Origin: Enhydrobacter sp.
GTDB lineage: Bacteria; Pseudomonadota; Alphaproteobacteria; Reyranellales; Reyranellaceae
Length of the DNA stretch: 64,000 bases
Assembly (NCBI GenBank): GCA_025808875.1
Contig: CP075528.1
Coordinates: forward strand, 62,001 to 126,000
Direction: 5' to 3'
The first letter of the stretch is position 1. Every line of letters begins with the position of its first letter. The notes beneath the pieces were generated by a model. The model ran no database searches. It saw only the letters and a list, made by a program, of their open reading frames with translations, and was not told the DNA's origin. Positions 41,750 to 50,149 of this stretch are shown here, piece after piece. Made by a program: the position numbers and the translations under genes.

Positions 41750-43375
41750 ATGAAGACCGGGCCGGCGATCGCCGAGATACTCAAGAAGGAAGGGGTCGAA
41801 TACCTCTTCGCCTACCCGGTGAACCATCTGATCGAGGCCTGCGCGGCCATCGACATCCGCCCCATCATCGTCCGCCAGGAACGCATCGGCCTGCACATGG
41901 CCGATGCCATGTCGCGCCTCACCAAGGGCCGCAAGATGGGCGTGTTCTGCATGCAGAGCGGCCCCGGCTCGGAGAACGCCTATGGCGGCGTGGCGCAGGC
42001 CTTCGGCGAGTCGGTTCCGCTCTTGGTGATCCCGCAGGGCTATCCGCGCCGGATCGCGCACGTGCCGCCCAACTTCAACTCGACGCTCGCCATGGCGCAC
42101 GTTGCCAAGCATTGCGAGCCGGTCACCAACGGCCGGGAGATCGCCAACATCATGCGGCGAGCCTTCAGCCTGCTGCGCAACGGTCGCGGCTCGCCGGTGA
42201 TCGTCGAGCTGCCGAACGATGCCTACGCCGAGGACGCGCCCGATCCTCTGGTCTACGAACCGGTGGTCGTCGCCAAGTATGCGCCCGACGCCGCGGCGGT
42301 CGCCGAGGCGGCCAAGGTGCTGCTGGCCGCCAAGCGGCCGGTGATCTACGCCGGTCAGGGCGTGCACTGGGCCGAGGCCTATGCGGAACTGAAGGAGCTC
42401 GCCGAGCTGCTGGCGATCCCGGTCTGTACCAGCCTCGAGGGCAAAAGCTGCTTCGACGAGACCCATCCGCTGTCGCTCGGCTCGGGCGGGCGCGCCTACC
42501 CGAAGGCGGTGCGCCACTTCCTCGACCAGTCCGACGTCATCCTGGGAATCGGCTGCTCCTTCACCGAGACCAATTTCGGCATCTCCATGCCGGGCGGCAA
42601 GACGATCATCCATGCCACGCTCGATCCCGCGCACCTCAACAAGGACATCAAGATCAAGTACGGCCTGGTGGGCGATGCCCGGCTGACGCTGCGCGCGCTG
42701 CTCGATGCCTGCAAGGGAACTGCCAGACGCGACGACGGCCCGGTCGCCGCGGAGATCAAGCAGATCTCCGACGAGTGGCTCAAGGAGTGGATGCCCAAGC
42801 TCACCAACAACGAGGCGCCGCTCAATCCCTATCGTGTGCTGTGGGATCTGCAGCGCACCGTCGACGTCGCCAACACCATCATCACCCACGACGCCGGCAG
42901 TCCGCGCGACCAGCTCTCGCCGTTCTGGAAGACGACGGCGCCGCACACCTATATCGGCTGGGGCAAGACGACCCAGCTCGGCTACGGCCTCGGCCTCGCC
43001 ATGGGCGCCAAGCTCGCCTGCCCGGACAAGCTCTGCATCAACGTCTGGGGCGACGCCGCCATCGGCTTCACCGGCATGGATTTCGAGACGGCGGTGCGCG
43101 AGCGCATCCCCATCATGTCGGTCCTGCTCAACAACTTCTCGATGGCGATCGAGCTGCACATCATGAAGGTGTCGACCGAGAAGTATCGCTCGACCGACAT
43201 CTCGGGCGACTACGCGGCGATGGCGCGCGCCTTCGGAGGCTACGGCGAACGCGTGACCAAACCCGAGGATATCGTGCCGGCGATCAAGCGCGGCATCGAG
43301 CAGACGAAGAAGGGCGTGCCGGTCCTGCTCGAGTTCATCACCTCCAAGGAAACGACGATCTCGGTGCCGAAGTGA
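41750..43375 (+). CDS. Thiamine diphosphate-dependent enzyme, acetolactate synthase-like
   Basis: A 541-residue enzyme with the three-domain ThDP fold. The N-terminal PYR domain has the catalytic Glu region V-R-Q-E-R-I-G-L-H-M-A-D-A, the central domain follows, and the PP domain carries G-D-A-A-I-G-F-T-G-M-D-F-E-T-A-V with N-N-F-S-M-A-I-E as the ThDP motif. It is close to acetolactate synthase-type decarboxylases but the acid substrate is not known. ATG with AGGAGG-like site 11 bp after the VWA gene. The stop overlaps the GTG of the next gene (GTGA), so it is translationally coupled to the selenoprotein. Confidence 0.92.
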   Translation: MKTGPAIAEILKKEGVEYLFAYPVNHLIEACAAIDIRPIIVRQERIGLHMADAMSRLTKGRKMGVFCMQSGPGSENAYGGVAQAFGESVPLLVIPQGYPRRIAHVPPNFNSTLAMAHVAKHCEPVTNGREIANIMRRAFSLLRNGRGSPVIVELPNDAYAEDAPDPLVYEPVVVAKYAPDAAAVAEAAKVLLAAKRPVIYAGQGVHWAEAYAELKELAELLAIPVCTSLEGKSCFDETHPLSLGSGGRAYPKAVRHFLDQSDVILGIGCSFTETNFGISMPGGKTIIHATLDPAHLNKDIKIKYGLVGDARLTLRALLDACKGTARRDDGPVAAEIKQISDEWLKEWMPKLTNNEAPLNPYRVLWDLQRTVDVANTIITHDAGSPRDQLSPFWKTTAPHTYIGWGKTTQLGYGLGLAMGAKLACPDKLCINVWGDAAIGFTGMDFETAVRERIPIMSVLLNNFSMAIELHIMKVSTEKYRSTDISGDYAAMARAFGGYGERVTKPEDIVPAIKRGIEQTKKGVPVLLEFITSKETTISVPK

Positions 43376-44430
43376 CCACGATCCTCACCCCGACCGACGA
43401 GTTCGACGTCGAGACCAGCAACGGGCTCTGGATGCCGGCCACCGACGCCGAGCGCGTCACCGGCTGGACCTTGAAGCCCGAGGGCATGTGCCGCGCGGAG
43501 GCGTGCGTGGCGCTGCCTGCCGACGCCGTGCGCGGCATGGAGGTGAACGTCGAGGCATTCTGGAGGAGGCTCGGCGGTCCCGTCGTCGCCGACGACGGGC
43601 GTGCCGTCTTCGCGCTCGGCGCGCCGGCCGAGGAACGCAACGCCCAGCTCGAAGGCCTGGTCGCGCCCGACTTCACTCTGCCCGACATCGATGGCAAGCC
43701 GCGGCGGCTGTCGGAGCTTCGCGGCAAGAAGGTCTTCCTCGCGACCTGGGCCAGTTGGTGAGGCTGCCGGTTCGACTTGCCCGTGTGGCAGCAACTCTAC
43801 GCCGAACTCGAGGACAGAAACTTCATGGTGGTCGCGGTCGCGGAGGAAAGCCGGGGCGCCGAACACGCGCGGCCCTGGATCGAGGCGGCCAAGTCGGACT
43901 ACTGGCAGCTGATCGACGCCGAGCACCGCCTCGAGGACCTCTACAACCTGGTCAACGTCCCGCAGGCCATCTGGATCGATGAGCAGGGCAGGATCGCGCG
44001 CCCGCCCGAGACCGCGGGCTCGACCGACCACTTCCGCCGCATGGATCTGAAGACACGTACCATGTCGCCCGAGGATCAGGCGGCGCGGCTCGCCGCCCGC
44101 CAAGCCTATCTCGACGCCGTGCGTGCTTGGGTGACAAGCGGCAGGCACGCCCTGCCGGCCGACGCGGCGCGCGCCGCGCTGTCCAAAGTCACGCCCGAGA
44201 TCGCCGAGGCGCGTGCACGTTTCCGCCTCGGTGTCTGGCTGCGGGCCCGCGGTCGTATCGCGGACGGTGATCGCCAGTTGGCCGAGGCAAGTCGCCTGCA
44301 CCCGGACGCATGGAGCCTGTGGAGACAGGCGGCGGACCTCGACGAGGTCGGCAAGGCGTCGGGCCCGGATTTCTGGAAGAGGGTGCAGGCGCTGGGCGAT
44401 CGCCCATACTATCCGCCGGCCAGGCTGTAG
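43372..44430 (+). CDS. Redoxin/TlpA-like protein with in-frame UGA, probable selenoprotein (Sec at residue 130)
   Basis: Read through the UGA at 43759-43761, one frame runs from GTG 43372 to a TAG at 44430 and gives 352 residues. Residues 1-95 are a distinct N-terminal domain. Residues 95-240 are thioredoxin-like (V-A-P-D-F-T-L-P-D-I-D-G-K-P, then F-L-A-T-W-A-S-W-[UGA]-G-C-R-F-D-L-P-V-W-Q). The rest is a helical TPR-like tail. The UGA stands at the active-site cysteine of this fold, and the downstream part keeps the fold in the same frame. A hairpin (GCTGCC/GGCAGC) starts two bases after UGA. WAxxUGC-type ResA-like proteins are known selenoprotein families. A simple nonsense mutation is the alternative. 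Coupled to the ThDP enzyme by a 4-bp overlap. Confidence 0.85.
43763..43792 (+). promoter_or_regulatory. Candidate bacterial SECIS stem-loop
   Basis: GCTGCC (43763-43768) pairs with GGCAGC (43787-43792) around an 18-nt loop that can gain a short inner pairing (GG with CC). It starts one base after the UGA codon, as bacterial SECIS elements do within the coding sequence. It is also constrained by coding, so the structure alone is not proof. Confidence 0.55.
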
Positions 44431-44437
44431 GGAGACG

Positions 44438-44605
44438 ATGCGCCTGAACTATCTCGGGACGGTTCGTGCCAACAAGGCCGACGGCAAGATGGTGGAGATC
44501 GCAGGCTGGCCGGCATGGCGGGGCCGAGCCAGGAGGATCTGTCGCAGCCTGCAGCCGAGATTCAACGCCGACGAGACGTCGAATCTGCTCGGCAGCAATG
44601 TATGA
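44438..44605 (+). CDS. Small hypothetical ORF after the selenoprotein gene
   Basis: A 55-residue ORF (beginning M-R-L-N-Y-L-G-T-V-R, basic C-terminal half) follows the selenoprotein stop by 7 bp with a GGGAG just upstream, at short spacing. I do not recognise it. It may be a real small protein of this operon or chance; codon use is not decisive. Confidence 0.35.
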   Translation: MRLNYLGTVRANKADGKMVEIAGWPAWRGRARRICRSLQPRFNADETSNLLGSNV

Positions 44606-44790
44606 CGTGTGGTCGAGGCGCGTCTCGGCTGAAGCGCCACAGAACCGTCACGGCAAATTCGCCACGGCAAATTCGCATGACCATGCGTCCGGCGCAGGCC
44701 ATCACACCTGCGTGAGAGCGGTTCGATCACTGGGCGGTCCGACCCTCACGCGATAGGCTCGGCGCCTCCCACATACACAGGGGTCCCGCC
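44606..44790. other. Gap before the molybdenum hydroxylase/sox operon
   Basis: No coding sequence supported. It contains a 14-bp perfect tandem repeat (44649-44676) and should hold the promoter of the downstream operon, although I see no convincing sigma-70 match. Confidence 0.5.
44649..44676 (+). repeat. 14-bp perfect tandem repeat
   Basis: CACGGCAAATTCGC occurs twice in direct succession (44649-44662 and 44663-44676), 115 bp before the first gene of the operon. It could be a duplicated binding site or slippage product. Confidence 0.8.
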
Positions 44791-45240
44791 ATGTCCGTCC
44801 TCAACGTCAACGGAAAGTCGGTGCAGGCCAACGTCGATCCGCGCACGCCGCTGCTCTGGGTGCTGCGCGACACGCTCGGACTGACCGGCACGAAATATGG
44901 CTGCGGCATCGCCCAGTGCGGCTCCTGCACCGTGCACATCGACGGCGTCGCCACGCGCTCCTGCCAAGTGCCGCTAAACGCGGTCGGCAACCGCAAGGTG
45001 ACAACGATCGAGGGTCTCGCGGCAGACGGCAAGCTGAACAAGATCCAGCAGGCTTGGGTCGACAACGACGTGCCCCAGTGTGGCTATTGCCAGACCGGCA
45101 TGGTCATGGCGGCGACGGCGCTGCTCGCCGCCAAGCCGTCGCCGACCGACGCCGACATCGATGCGGCGATGACCAACATCTGCCGTTGCGGCACCTATCA
45201 GCAGGTGCGCGAGGCGATCCACGCCGCGGCCAAGGCCTGA
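44791..45240 (+). CDS. (2Fe-2S)-binding subunit of a molybdenum hydroxylase (isoquinoline 1-oxidoreductase alpha-like)
   Basis: A 149-residue protein carrying two 2Fe-2S clusters. The plant-ferredoxin site is C-G-I-A-Q-C-G-S-C (near residue 38), and the C-terminal cluster uses C-G-Y-C-Q-T-G and [10 protein letters not shown]. It passes electrons from the molybdenum centre of the large subunit that follows 13 bp later. First gene of a tightly coupled operon that ends with soxA. Confidence 0.94.
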   Translation: MSVLNVNGKSVQANVDPRTPLLWVLRDTLGLTGTKYGCGIAQCGSCTVHIDGVATRSCQVPLNAVGNRKVTTIEGLAADGKLNKIQQAWVDNDVPQCGYCQTGMVMAATALLAAKPSPTDADIDAAMTNICRCGTYQQVREAIHAAAKA

Positions 45241-45253
45241 GGGAGGACGCGCC

Positions 45254-47416
45254 ATGACGATCCATTCTCCGCTGGGACGCCGCAGGTTCCTGGTCAGCGC
45301 CTCCGCCGTCGCCGGCGGCTATTCGCTCGGCTTCTCCTTTCCCTTCGAGGCGGCCCATGCGGCCGAGGTGAAGGAACTCAACGCCTGGGTCGTGGTCCAT
45401 CCCGACGACAAGGTGGTGGTGCGCATCGCCCGCTCGGAGATGGGACAGGGCACCCTTACCGGACTCGTGCAGCTCGTCGCCGAAGAGCTTGAGTGCGACT
45501 GGGGCAAGGTGAGCTGGGAATATCCCACGCCGGCCCAGAACGTCGCGCGCAATCGCGTATGGCGCAATTTCTCGACCGGCGGCAGCCGCGGCATCCGCGA
45601 GAGCAACCAGTATGTGCGCGAGGGCGGCGCCATCGCCCGCGAGATGCTGATCGCGGCGGCGGCGGCGCAATGGAGTGTGCCGGCCGGCGAATGCAGCGCC
45701 GCCGACAGCACGATCACGCACCGTCCGTCCGGCCGCACGGTGAGGTTCGGCGCGGTCGCCGCGGCAGCGGCCCGGCTCGAACCGCCCAGGGAGGTGAAGC
45801 TCAAGGACCCGAAGGACTGGAAGGTCGCCGGCAAGCCGGTGAAGCGCCTCGACACGCTCGACAAGGTTACTGGCAAGCAGCTCTACGGCATCGATGTCAG
45901 CCTGCCCGGCATGCTGATCGCTGCCATCCAGGCGAGTCCGGTGATCGGAGGCAGGCTCGTGAGCTTCGACGGCGCCCGCGTAGAAAAGATGCCGGGCGTG
46001 AAGAAGGTCGTCTCGGTCGACGGTAATGCCGTCGCCGTGGTCGCCGACACCTACTGGCAGGCGCGTACGGCGCTCGCTGCGCTGCCGGTGCGCTGGGACT
46101 TCGGCAAGCTCGCCGACGTGCAGCAGGACGACATCATGGCGATGCTCAAGGAGGGACTGACGGCCGAGCAGGCGTTCGTCGGCAACAAGGCGGGCGACGC
46201 CAAGGCGGCGCTCGCGGGCGCCGCGAAGAAGGTCGAGGCGACCTACAGCTTCCCCTACCAGCACCACACCACCATGGAGCCGATGAACGCCACCGCGCTC
46301 TACACCTCCGATAATTGCGAGGTGTGGTGCGGCACGCAGAATGGCGAGGCGGCGCTGGCCGCCGCGTCGGAGGCCTCCGGTCATCCGGTGGCGAAGTGCG
46401 ACGTGCACAAGATGCTGCTGGGCGGCGGCTTCGGCCGTCGCGGCCGTTCGGACTATGTGCGGCAGGCGGTGCTCATCGCCAAGCAGATGCCCGGCACGCC
46501 GATCAAGATGATCTGGTCGCGCGAGGAAGACATGACGCACTGCCAGTATCACCCGACGACGATGTGCAGGCTGGTCGGCGGTCTCGACGCCCAAGGCAAC
46601 CTGGTCGGCTTGCACATGCGAATCTCCGGCCAGTCGATCCTGGCCTCGCTGCTGCCCCAGAATCTACGCGACGGCATGGACCCGGTCGTTTTCCAGGGCG
46701 TCATGGCCTCGGGTGTCGAGGCCGCCTACGGCTACGAGGTACCGAACCTGCTGATCGATCATGCGATGCGCAATCCGCACGTCACGGCGGGCTTCTGGCG
46801 CGGCGTGAACACCAACCAGAACGCGGTCTATATGGAATGTTTCATGGACGAGTTGGCCGAGGCGGCCGGCAAGGACCCGCTCGAGTTCCGCCTGAAGATG
46901 CTGAAGCCCAAATGGGCGGCCGTGCTGAAGGCGGCCTGCGACAAGGCCGGCTACGGCCAGCCGCTGCCGGCGGGCCATTACCACGGCATCGCGCAGGTGA
47001 TGGGCTACGGCTCTTATGTCGCGGGCGTCGCCGAGGTTTCGGTGAGCGCCGACGGTGTGCTCAAGATCCACAAGATCACCGCGGCTACCAACTGCGGCCA
47101 CGTCGTCAACCCTGCGCAGGTCGAGCGCCAGGTCGCCGGCTCCTTCGCCTATGGCCTGTCGGCGGCGCTCTACGGCGAGATCACCGTCAAGGACGGCGCT
47201 GTCGAGCAGACCAACTTCGACAGCTACAACCTGATGCGCATCGACGAGATGCCGAAGGTCGAGACAGTGCTGGTGCCGACGGGCGATTTCTGGGGCGGCG
47301 TCGGCGAGCCGACCATCGCCGTTGCGGCGCCGGCGGTGCTGAACGCCATCGCCAAGGCGACGGGCAAGCGCATTCGCGACCTGCCGCTGATGCATCACGA
47401 GCTGAAGGGCGCATGA
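45254..47416 (+). CDS. Molybdopterin-dependent hydroxylase large subunit (isoquinoline 1-oxidoreductase beta-like), Tat-exported
   Basis: A 720-residue protein with a twin-arginine signal (L-G-R-R-R-F-L-V-S-A) showing periplasmic export. The xanthine dehydrogenase-type fold includes E-M-G-Q-G-T-L-T, G-G-S-R-G-I-R, Q-N-G-E, G-G-G-F-G-R-R-G (molybdopterin cytosine dinucleotide region), G-F-W-R-G-V and a late G-V-G-E-P-T, where the glutamate is the usual base. Substrates of the family are N-heterocycles or aldehydes; here the coupling to cytochrome and sox genes hints at another reductant. The stop overlaps the cytochrome start by 4 bp. Confidence 0.92.
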   Translation: MTIHSPLGRRRFLVSASAVAGGYSLGFSFPFEAAHAAEVKELNAWVVVHPDDKVVVRIARSEMGQGTLTGLVQLVAEELECDWGKVSWEYPTPAQNVARNRVWRNFSTGGSRGIRESNQYVREGGAIAREMLIAAAAAQWSVPAGECSAADSTITHRPSGRTVRFGAVAAAAARLEPPREVKLKDPKDWKVAGKPVKRLDTLDKVTGKQLYGIDVSLPGMLIAAIQASPVIGGRLVSFDGARVEKMPGVKKVVSVDGNAVAVVADTYWQARTALAALPVRWDFGKLADVQQDDIMAMLKEGLTAEQAFVGNKAGDAKAALAGAAKKVEATYSFPYQHHTTMEPMNATALYTSDNCEVWCGTQNGEAALAAASEASGHPVAKCDVHKMLLGGGFGRRGRSDYVRQAVLIAKQMPGTPIKMIWSREEDMTHCQYHPTTMCRLVGGLDAQGNLVGLHMRISGQSILASLLPQNLRDGMDPVVFQGVMASGVEAAYGYEVPNLLIDHAMRNPHVTAGFWRGVNTNQNAVYMECFMDELAEAAGKDPLEFRLKMLKPKWAAVLKAACDKAGYGQPLPAGHYHGIAQVMGYGSYVAGVAEVSVSADGVLKIHKITAATNCGHVVNPAQVERQVAGSFAYGLSAALYGEITVKDGAVEQTNFDSYNLMRIDEMPKVETVLVPTGDFWGGVGEPTIAVAAPAVLNAIAKATGKRIRDLPLMHHELKGA

Positions 47417-47709
47417 GCATGCGCCGCTGGCTCTGGCCGGCGGCGGTCTGCCTGGCATTGCAGGCCGGGACGGCGCGAGCGGCCGATGCACCGCCCGGCG
47501 CGAGCGCTTGCACCGGCTGCCACGCCGCATCGAAGATCGTCGATACCGCCGTGCCGCGGATCGACGGTCGTCCGCCGGTCGAACTCGCGACGGCGATGCG
47601 TGAGTTCAAGTCGGGTGCGCGGCACGCCACCGTGATGGGCCGCATCGCCAAGGGGTTCAGCGACGCCGAGATCGACGCCATCGCCGCCTGGTTCGGAGCG
47701 CGGCCGTGA
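47413..47709 (+). CDS. Small c-type cytochrome
   Basis: A 98-residue exported monohaem cytochrome. The signal peptide ends A-R-A-A-D, and the haem site C-T-G-C-H is near residue 38; a methionine in T-V-M-G-R-I is the possible sixth ligand. It is coupled to both neighbours (ATGA upstream, GTGA downstream), so it is the probable electron acceptor for the molybdenum hydroxylase or the FccB-like flavoprotein. Confidence 0.88.
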   Translation: MSMRRWLWPAAVCLALQAGTARAADAPPGASACTGCHAASKIVDTAVPRIDGRPPVELATAMREFKSGARHATVMGRIAKGFSDAEIDAIAAWFGARP

Positions 47710-48974
47710 CGCGCCGGCGCTCGATCCTCAAGCTCGCGGCCGCGGCGGCGCTCGCGCCGGTCACCGCCCCCTCGATCGTCTCCGCTCGGAGCGCGGCGCG
47801 GATCGTCGTCGTCGGTGGCGGCTTCGCCGGCGCGACCTGCGCGCGCGCGTTGCGCAGGCTCGCGTCCGGCCTTTCGGTGACCCTCGCCGAGCCCAACCCG
47901 ACCTTCGCCGCCTGCCCGTTCAGCAACGCGGTGATCGGCGGCCTGCGCGAGCTCTCGGCACAGCAGTTCGGCTACGACGGCGTGCGGCGCGACGGCGTGG
48001 TCGTGGCGCAGACCGCCGCGGTGTCGATCGACGGTGAGGCGAAGTCGGTCACGCTCGCCGACGGCAATCGCCTGGCCTTCGACCGCCTCGTGCTGGCGCC
48101 GGGCATCGACATCGATTGGCAGGGCCTGCCGGGCTACGGCGAGGACGCCGCCGAGAGGATGCCGCATGCCTGGCAGGCGGGATCGCAGACGCTGCTGCTG
48201 CGCCGCCAGCTCGAGGCGATGGAGGATGGTGGTCTTGTCGTGATGTCGGCGCCCGCCAATCCCTTCCGCTGTCCACCGGGTCCCTACGAGCGCGCCAGCC
48301 TGATCGCGCACTATCTCAAGACGAGGAAGCCCAAGTCCAAGCTGCTGATTCTCGACGCCAAGGACGCCTTTTCCAAGCAGCGCCTCTTCCAGAACGCCTG
48401 GGCGCAACTCTATCCCGGCCTGATCGAATGGGTGCCGCTCGGCGAGGGCGGCAAGGTGACGTCGGTCGATGCCGCGACCAACACGCTCGTCACCGACTTC
48501 GCCCGCCACAAGGCCGACGTCGCCAACGTGATTCCGCCGCAGAGGGCCGGCGCCATCACGCGCCAGGCCGGCGCTGCCGACCGCAGCGGCTGGTGCCCGG
48601 TGGAGCCGGTCTCGTTCGAATCGCGTTTGCGGCCCGGCATCCACGTGCTGGGCGATGCCGCCATCATGGGGGCGATGCCCAAGTCGGCCTTTTCCGCCAA
48701 CGCCCAGGCGAAGGTGTGTGCCGCTGCCATCGTCGCCCGTCTCGCCGGCAAGGAGCCGATCGAGCCGCGGCTGATCAACACTTGCTACAGTCTGGTGGCG
48801 CCCGACTACGGCATCACCGTGGCCGGCGTCTACAAGCCCACCAACGGCCAACTCGCCGACATTCCCGGGGCCGGCGGCGTGAGTCCGCTCGACGCCGACG
48901 CGGGCTTTCGCGCCCAGGAGGCGCTCTACGCCGAGGGCTGGTTCCGCACGCTCACTGCCGAGGTCTTCGGCTGA
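47706..48974 (+). CDS. soxF: Sulfide dehydrogenase flavoprotein subunit (FccB/SoxF)
   Basis: A 422-residue flavoprotein with a signal sequence at the N-terminus (R-R-R-S-I-L-K-L), consistent with Tat export. The FAD motif is I-V-V-V-G-G-G-F-A-G-A-T near residue 33, F-A-A-C-P-F-S-N holds a redox cysteine, and L-G-D-A-A-I-M-G is the second FAD contact. Flavocytochrome c proteins oxidise sulfide to sulfur in the periplasm; the preceding small cytochrome may serve as its haem subunit. GTG start overlaps the cytochrome stop; its own stop overlaps the soxX ATG (TGATG). Confidence 0.9.
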   Translation: MTRRRSILKLAAAAALAPVTAPSIVSARSAARIVVVGGGFAGATCARALRRLASGLSVTLAEPNPTFAACPFSNAVIGGLRELSAQQFGYDGVRRDGVVVAQTAAVSIDGEAKSVTLADGNRLAFDRLVLAPGIDIDWQGLPGYGEDAAERMPHAWQAGSQTLLLRRQLEAMEDGGLVVMSAPANPFRCPPGPYERASLIAHYLKTRKPKSKLLILDAKDAFSKQRLFQNAWAQLYPGLIEWVPLGEGGKVTSVDAATNTLVTDFARHKADVANVIPPQRAGAITRQAGAADRSGWCPVEPVSFESRLRPGIHVLGDAAIMGAMPKSAFSANAQAKVCAAAIVARLAGKEPIEPRLINTCYSLVAPDYGITVAGVYKPTNGQLADIPGAGGVSPLDADAGFRAQEALYAEGWFRTLTAEVFG

Positions 48975-49384
48975 TGAAGCAGGCAGCCTTGGCCGCGATC
49001 GCGGCGTTGATGGCGGGCGAGGGCGCCGCCCAGTCCTTGCCGGCGTCGCTCACCGGCGTCGCGGGCGACGCTGTGCGCGGTCGGGCGATCGTCGCCAATC
49101 GAACCGTCGGGCTCTGTCTGCTCTGCCATACCGCGCCGATCGCCGAGGAGCGGTTCCAGGGCAACCTGGCGCCGGATCTGGCCGGCACCGGCGCGCGGTG
49201 GTCGGAGGGCGAGCTTCGGCTGCGCCTGATGGATGCGTCGAGACTCAATCCCGACACCATCATGCCGCCCTATTATCGAACGGAAAATCTGCGACGGGTG
49301 GCGCGGAGCGCGGCGGGCAAGCCTATCCTGACCGCCGAGCAGATCGAGGACGTCGTGGCCTATCTGGTCACGTTGAAGGAGTGA
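48974..49384 (+). CDS. soxX: Sulfur oxidation c-type cytochrome SoxX
   Basis: A 136-residue monohaem cytochrome with a signal peptide, haem site C-L-L-C-H near residue 50 and the methionine ligand region D-T-I-M-P-P-Y-Y near residue 96, the SoxX pattern. SoxX pairs with SoxA to attach thiosulfate to SoxY. The ATG overlaps the preceding TGA by one base; soxY follows after 4 bp. Confidence 0.93.
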   Translation: MKQAALAAIAALMAGEGAAQSLPASLTGVAGDAVRGRAIVANRTVGLCLLCHTAPIAEERFQGNLAPDLAGTGARWSEGELRLRLMDASRLNPDTIMPPYYRTENLRRVARSAAGKPILTAEQIEDVVAYLVTLKE

Positions 49385-49388
49385 AGGC

Positions 49389-49829
49389 ATGACGCGAAGA
49401 CGGATATTCCTGGCAGGGGCGGCGGTCACGCTGCTACCGCTGTCCGCCCGCGCGACGCCCGAGACGATGGCTGCGGCCATCAAGGATGTGGTCGGCGCAG
49501 CGCCGTTGCGCGCCGGCAAGGTCAGGATCGACGTGCCGCCGCTGGTCGAGAACGGCAACACGGTGCCGCTCACCGTCACGGTCGACGGCCCGATGAGCGA
49601 GGCCGATCACGTCACCGCCATTCATGTCTTCAACGAGAAGAACCCGCAGCCTCACGTCTTCAATGCCGTGCTCGGTCCGCGCAACGGCACGGCGACGGTC
49701 GGCACACGCATCAAGCTTGGCGATTCGCAGAAGATCGTCGCCATTGCGCGGACCTCGACGGGCGAATTCTGGAGCGCCGAGGCCGACGTGATCGTCACCC
49801 TCGCGGCCTGCCTCGAGGAGACGACCTGA
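49389..49829 (+). CDS. soxY: Thiosulfate oxidation carrier protein SoxY
   Basis: A 146-residue protein with a Tat-type signal (R-R-R-I-F-L-A-G) and the SoxY immunoglobulin-like fold: I-D-V-P-P-L-V-E-N-G-N-T-V-P is diagnostic. The C-terminal swinging arm should end in Gly-Gly-Cys-Gly-Gly; here it reads V-T-L-A-A-C-L-E-E-T-T. The cysteine that carries the sulfur substrate is kept but the flanking glycines are replaced. Coupled to soxZ (TGATG). Confidence 0.9.
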   Translation: MTRRRIFLAGAAVTLLPLSARATPETMAAAIKDVVGAAPLRAGKVRIDVPPLVENGNTVPLTVTVDGPMSEADHVTAIHVFNEKNPQPHVFNAVLGPRNGTATVGTRIKLGDSQKIVAIARTSTGEFWSAEADVIVTLAACLEETT

Positions 49830-50149
49830 TGGCCAATGTCCTGATCAGCGCACCCAAGGCGGCGCGGAAGGGCGAGGTAATCGAACTCAAGGCCCTGATC
49901 CAGCATCCGATGGAGACCGGCTTCCGGCCGGGTCCCAATGGGGAAATCATTCCGCGCAACATCATCGAGCGCTTCACCGCGACCTGGAACGGCCGCGAGA
50001 TCTTCCGCATGGACCTCTCGCCGGCCATCTCCGCCAATCCCTTCGTCGCCTTCTGCGCCGTCGCCGACGAAAGCGGCACGATCGGGTTTCGCTGGACCGG
50101 CGACCGGGACTTTCTCGTCGAGGAGACAGTCGCCATCGAGGTGACATGA
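49829..50149 (+). CDS. soxZ: Thiosulfate oxidation carrier complex protein SoxZ
   Basis: A 106-residue protein without signal peptide, as usual, since it is exported with SoxY. K-G-E-V-I-E-L-K-A-L-I-Q-H-P-M-E-T-G-F is the SoxZ signature. It forms the SoxYZ carrier. Its stop overlaps the soxA ATG by 4 bp. Confidence 0.93.
   Translation: MANVLISAPKAARKGEVIELKALIQHPMETGFRPGPNGEIIPRNIIERFTATWNGREIFRMDLSPAISANPFVAFCAVADESGTIGFRWTGDRDFLVEETVAIEVT

Noticed and set aside
43759-43761. UGA as a frameshift or plain pseudogene
   Set aside because: The frame is the same before and after the codon and nothing else is damaged. The position equals the redox cysteine. Kept as selenoprotein, although a point mutation cannot be excluded from sequence alone.
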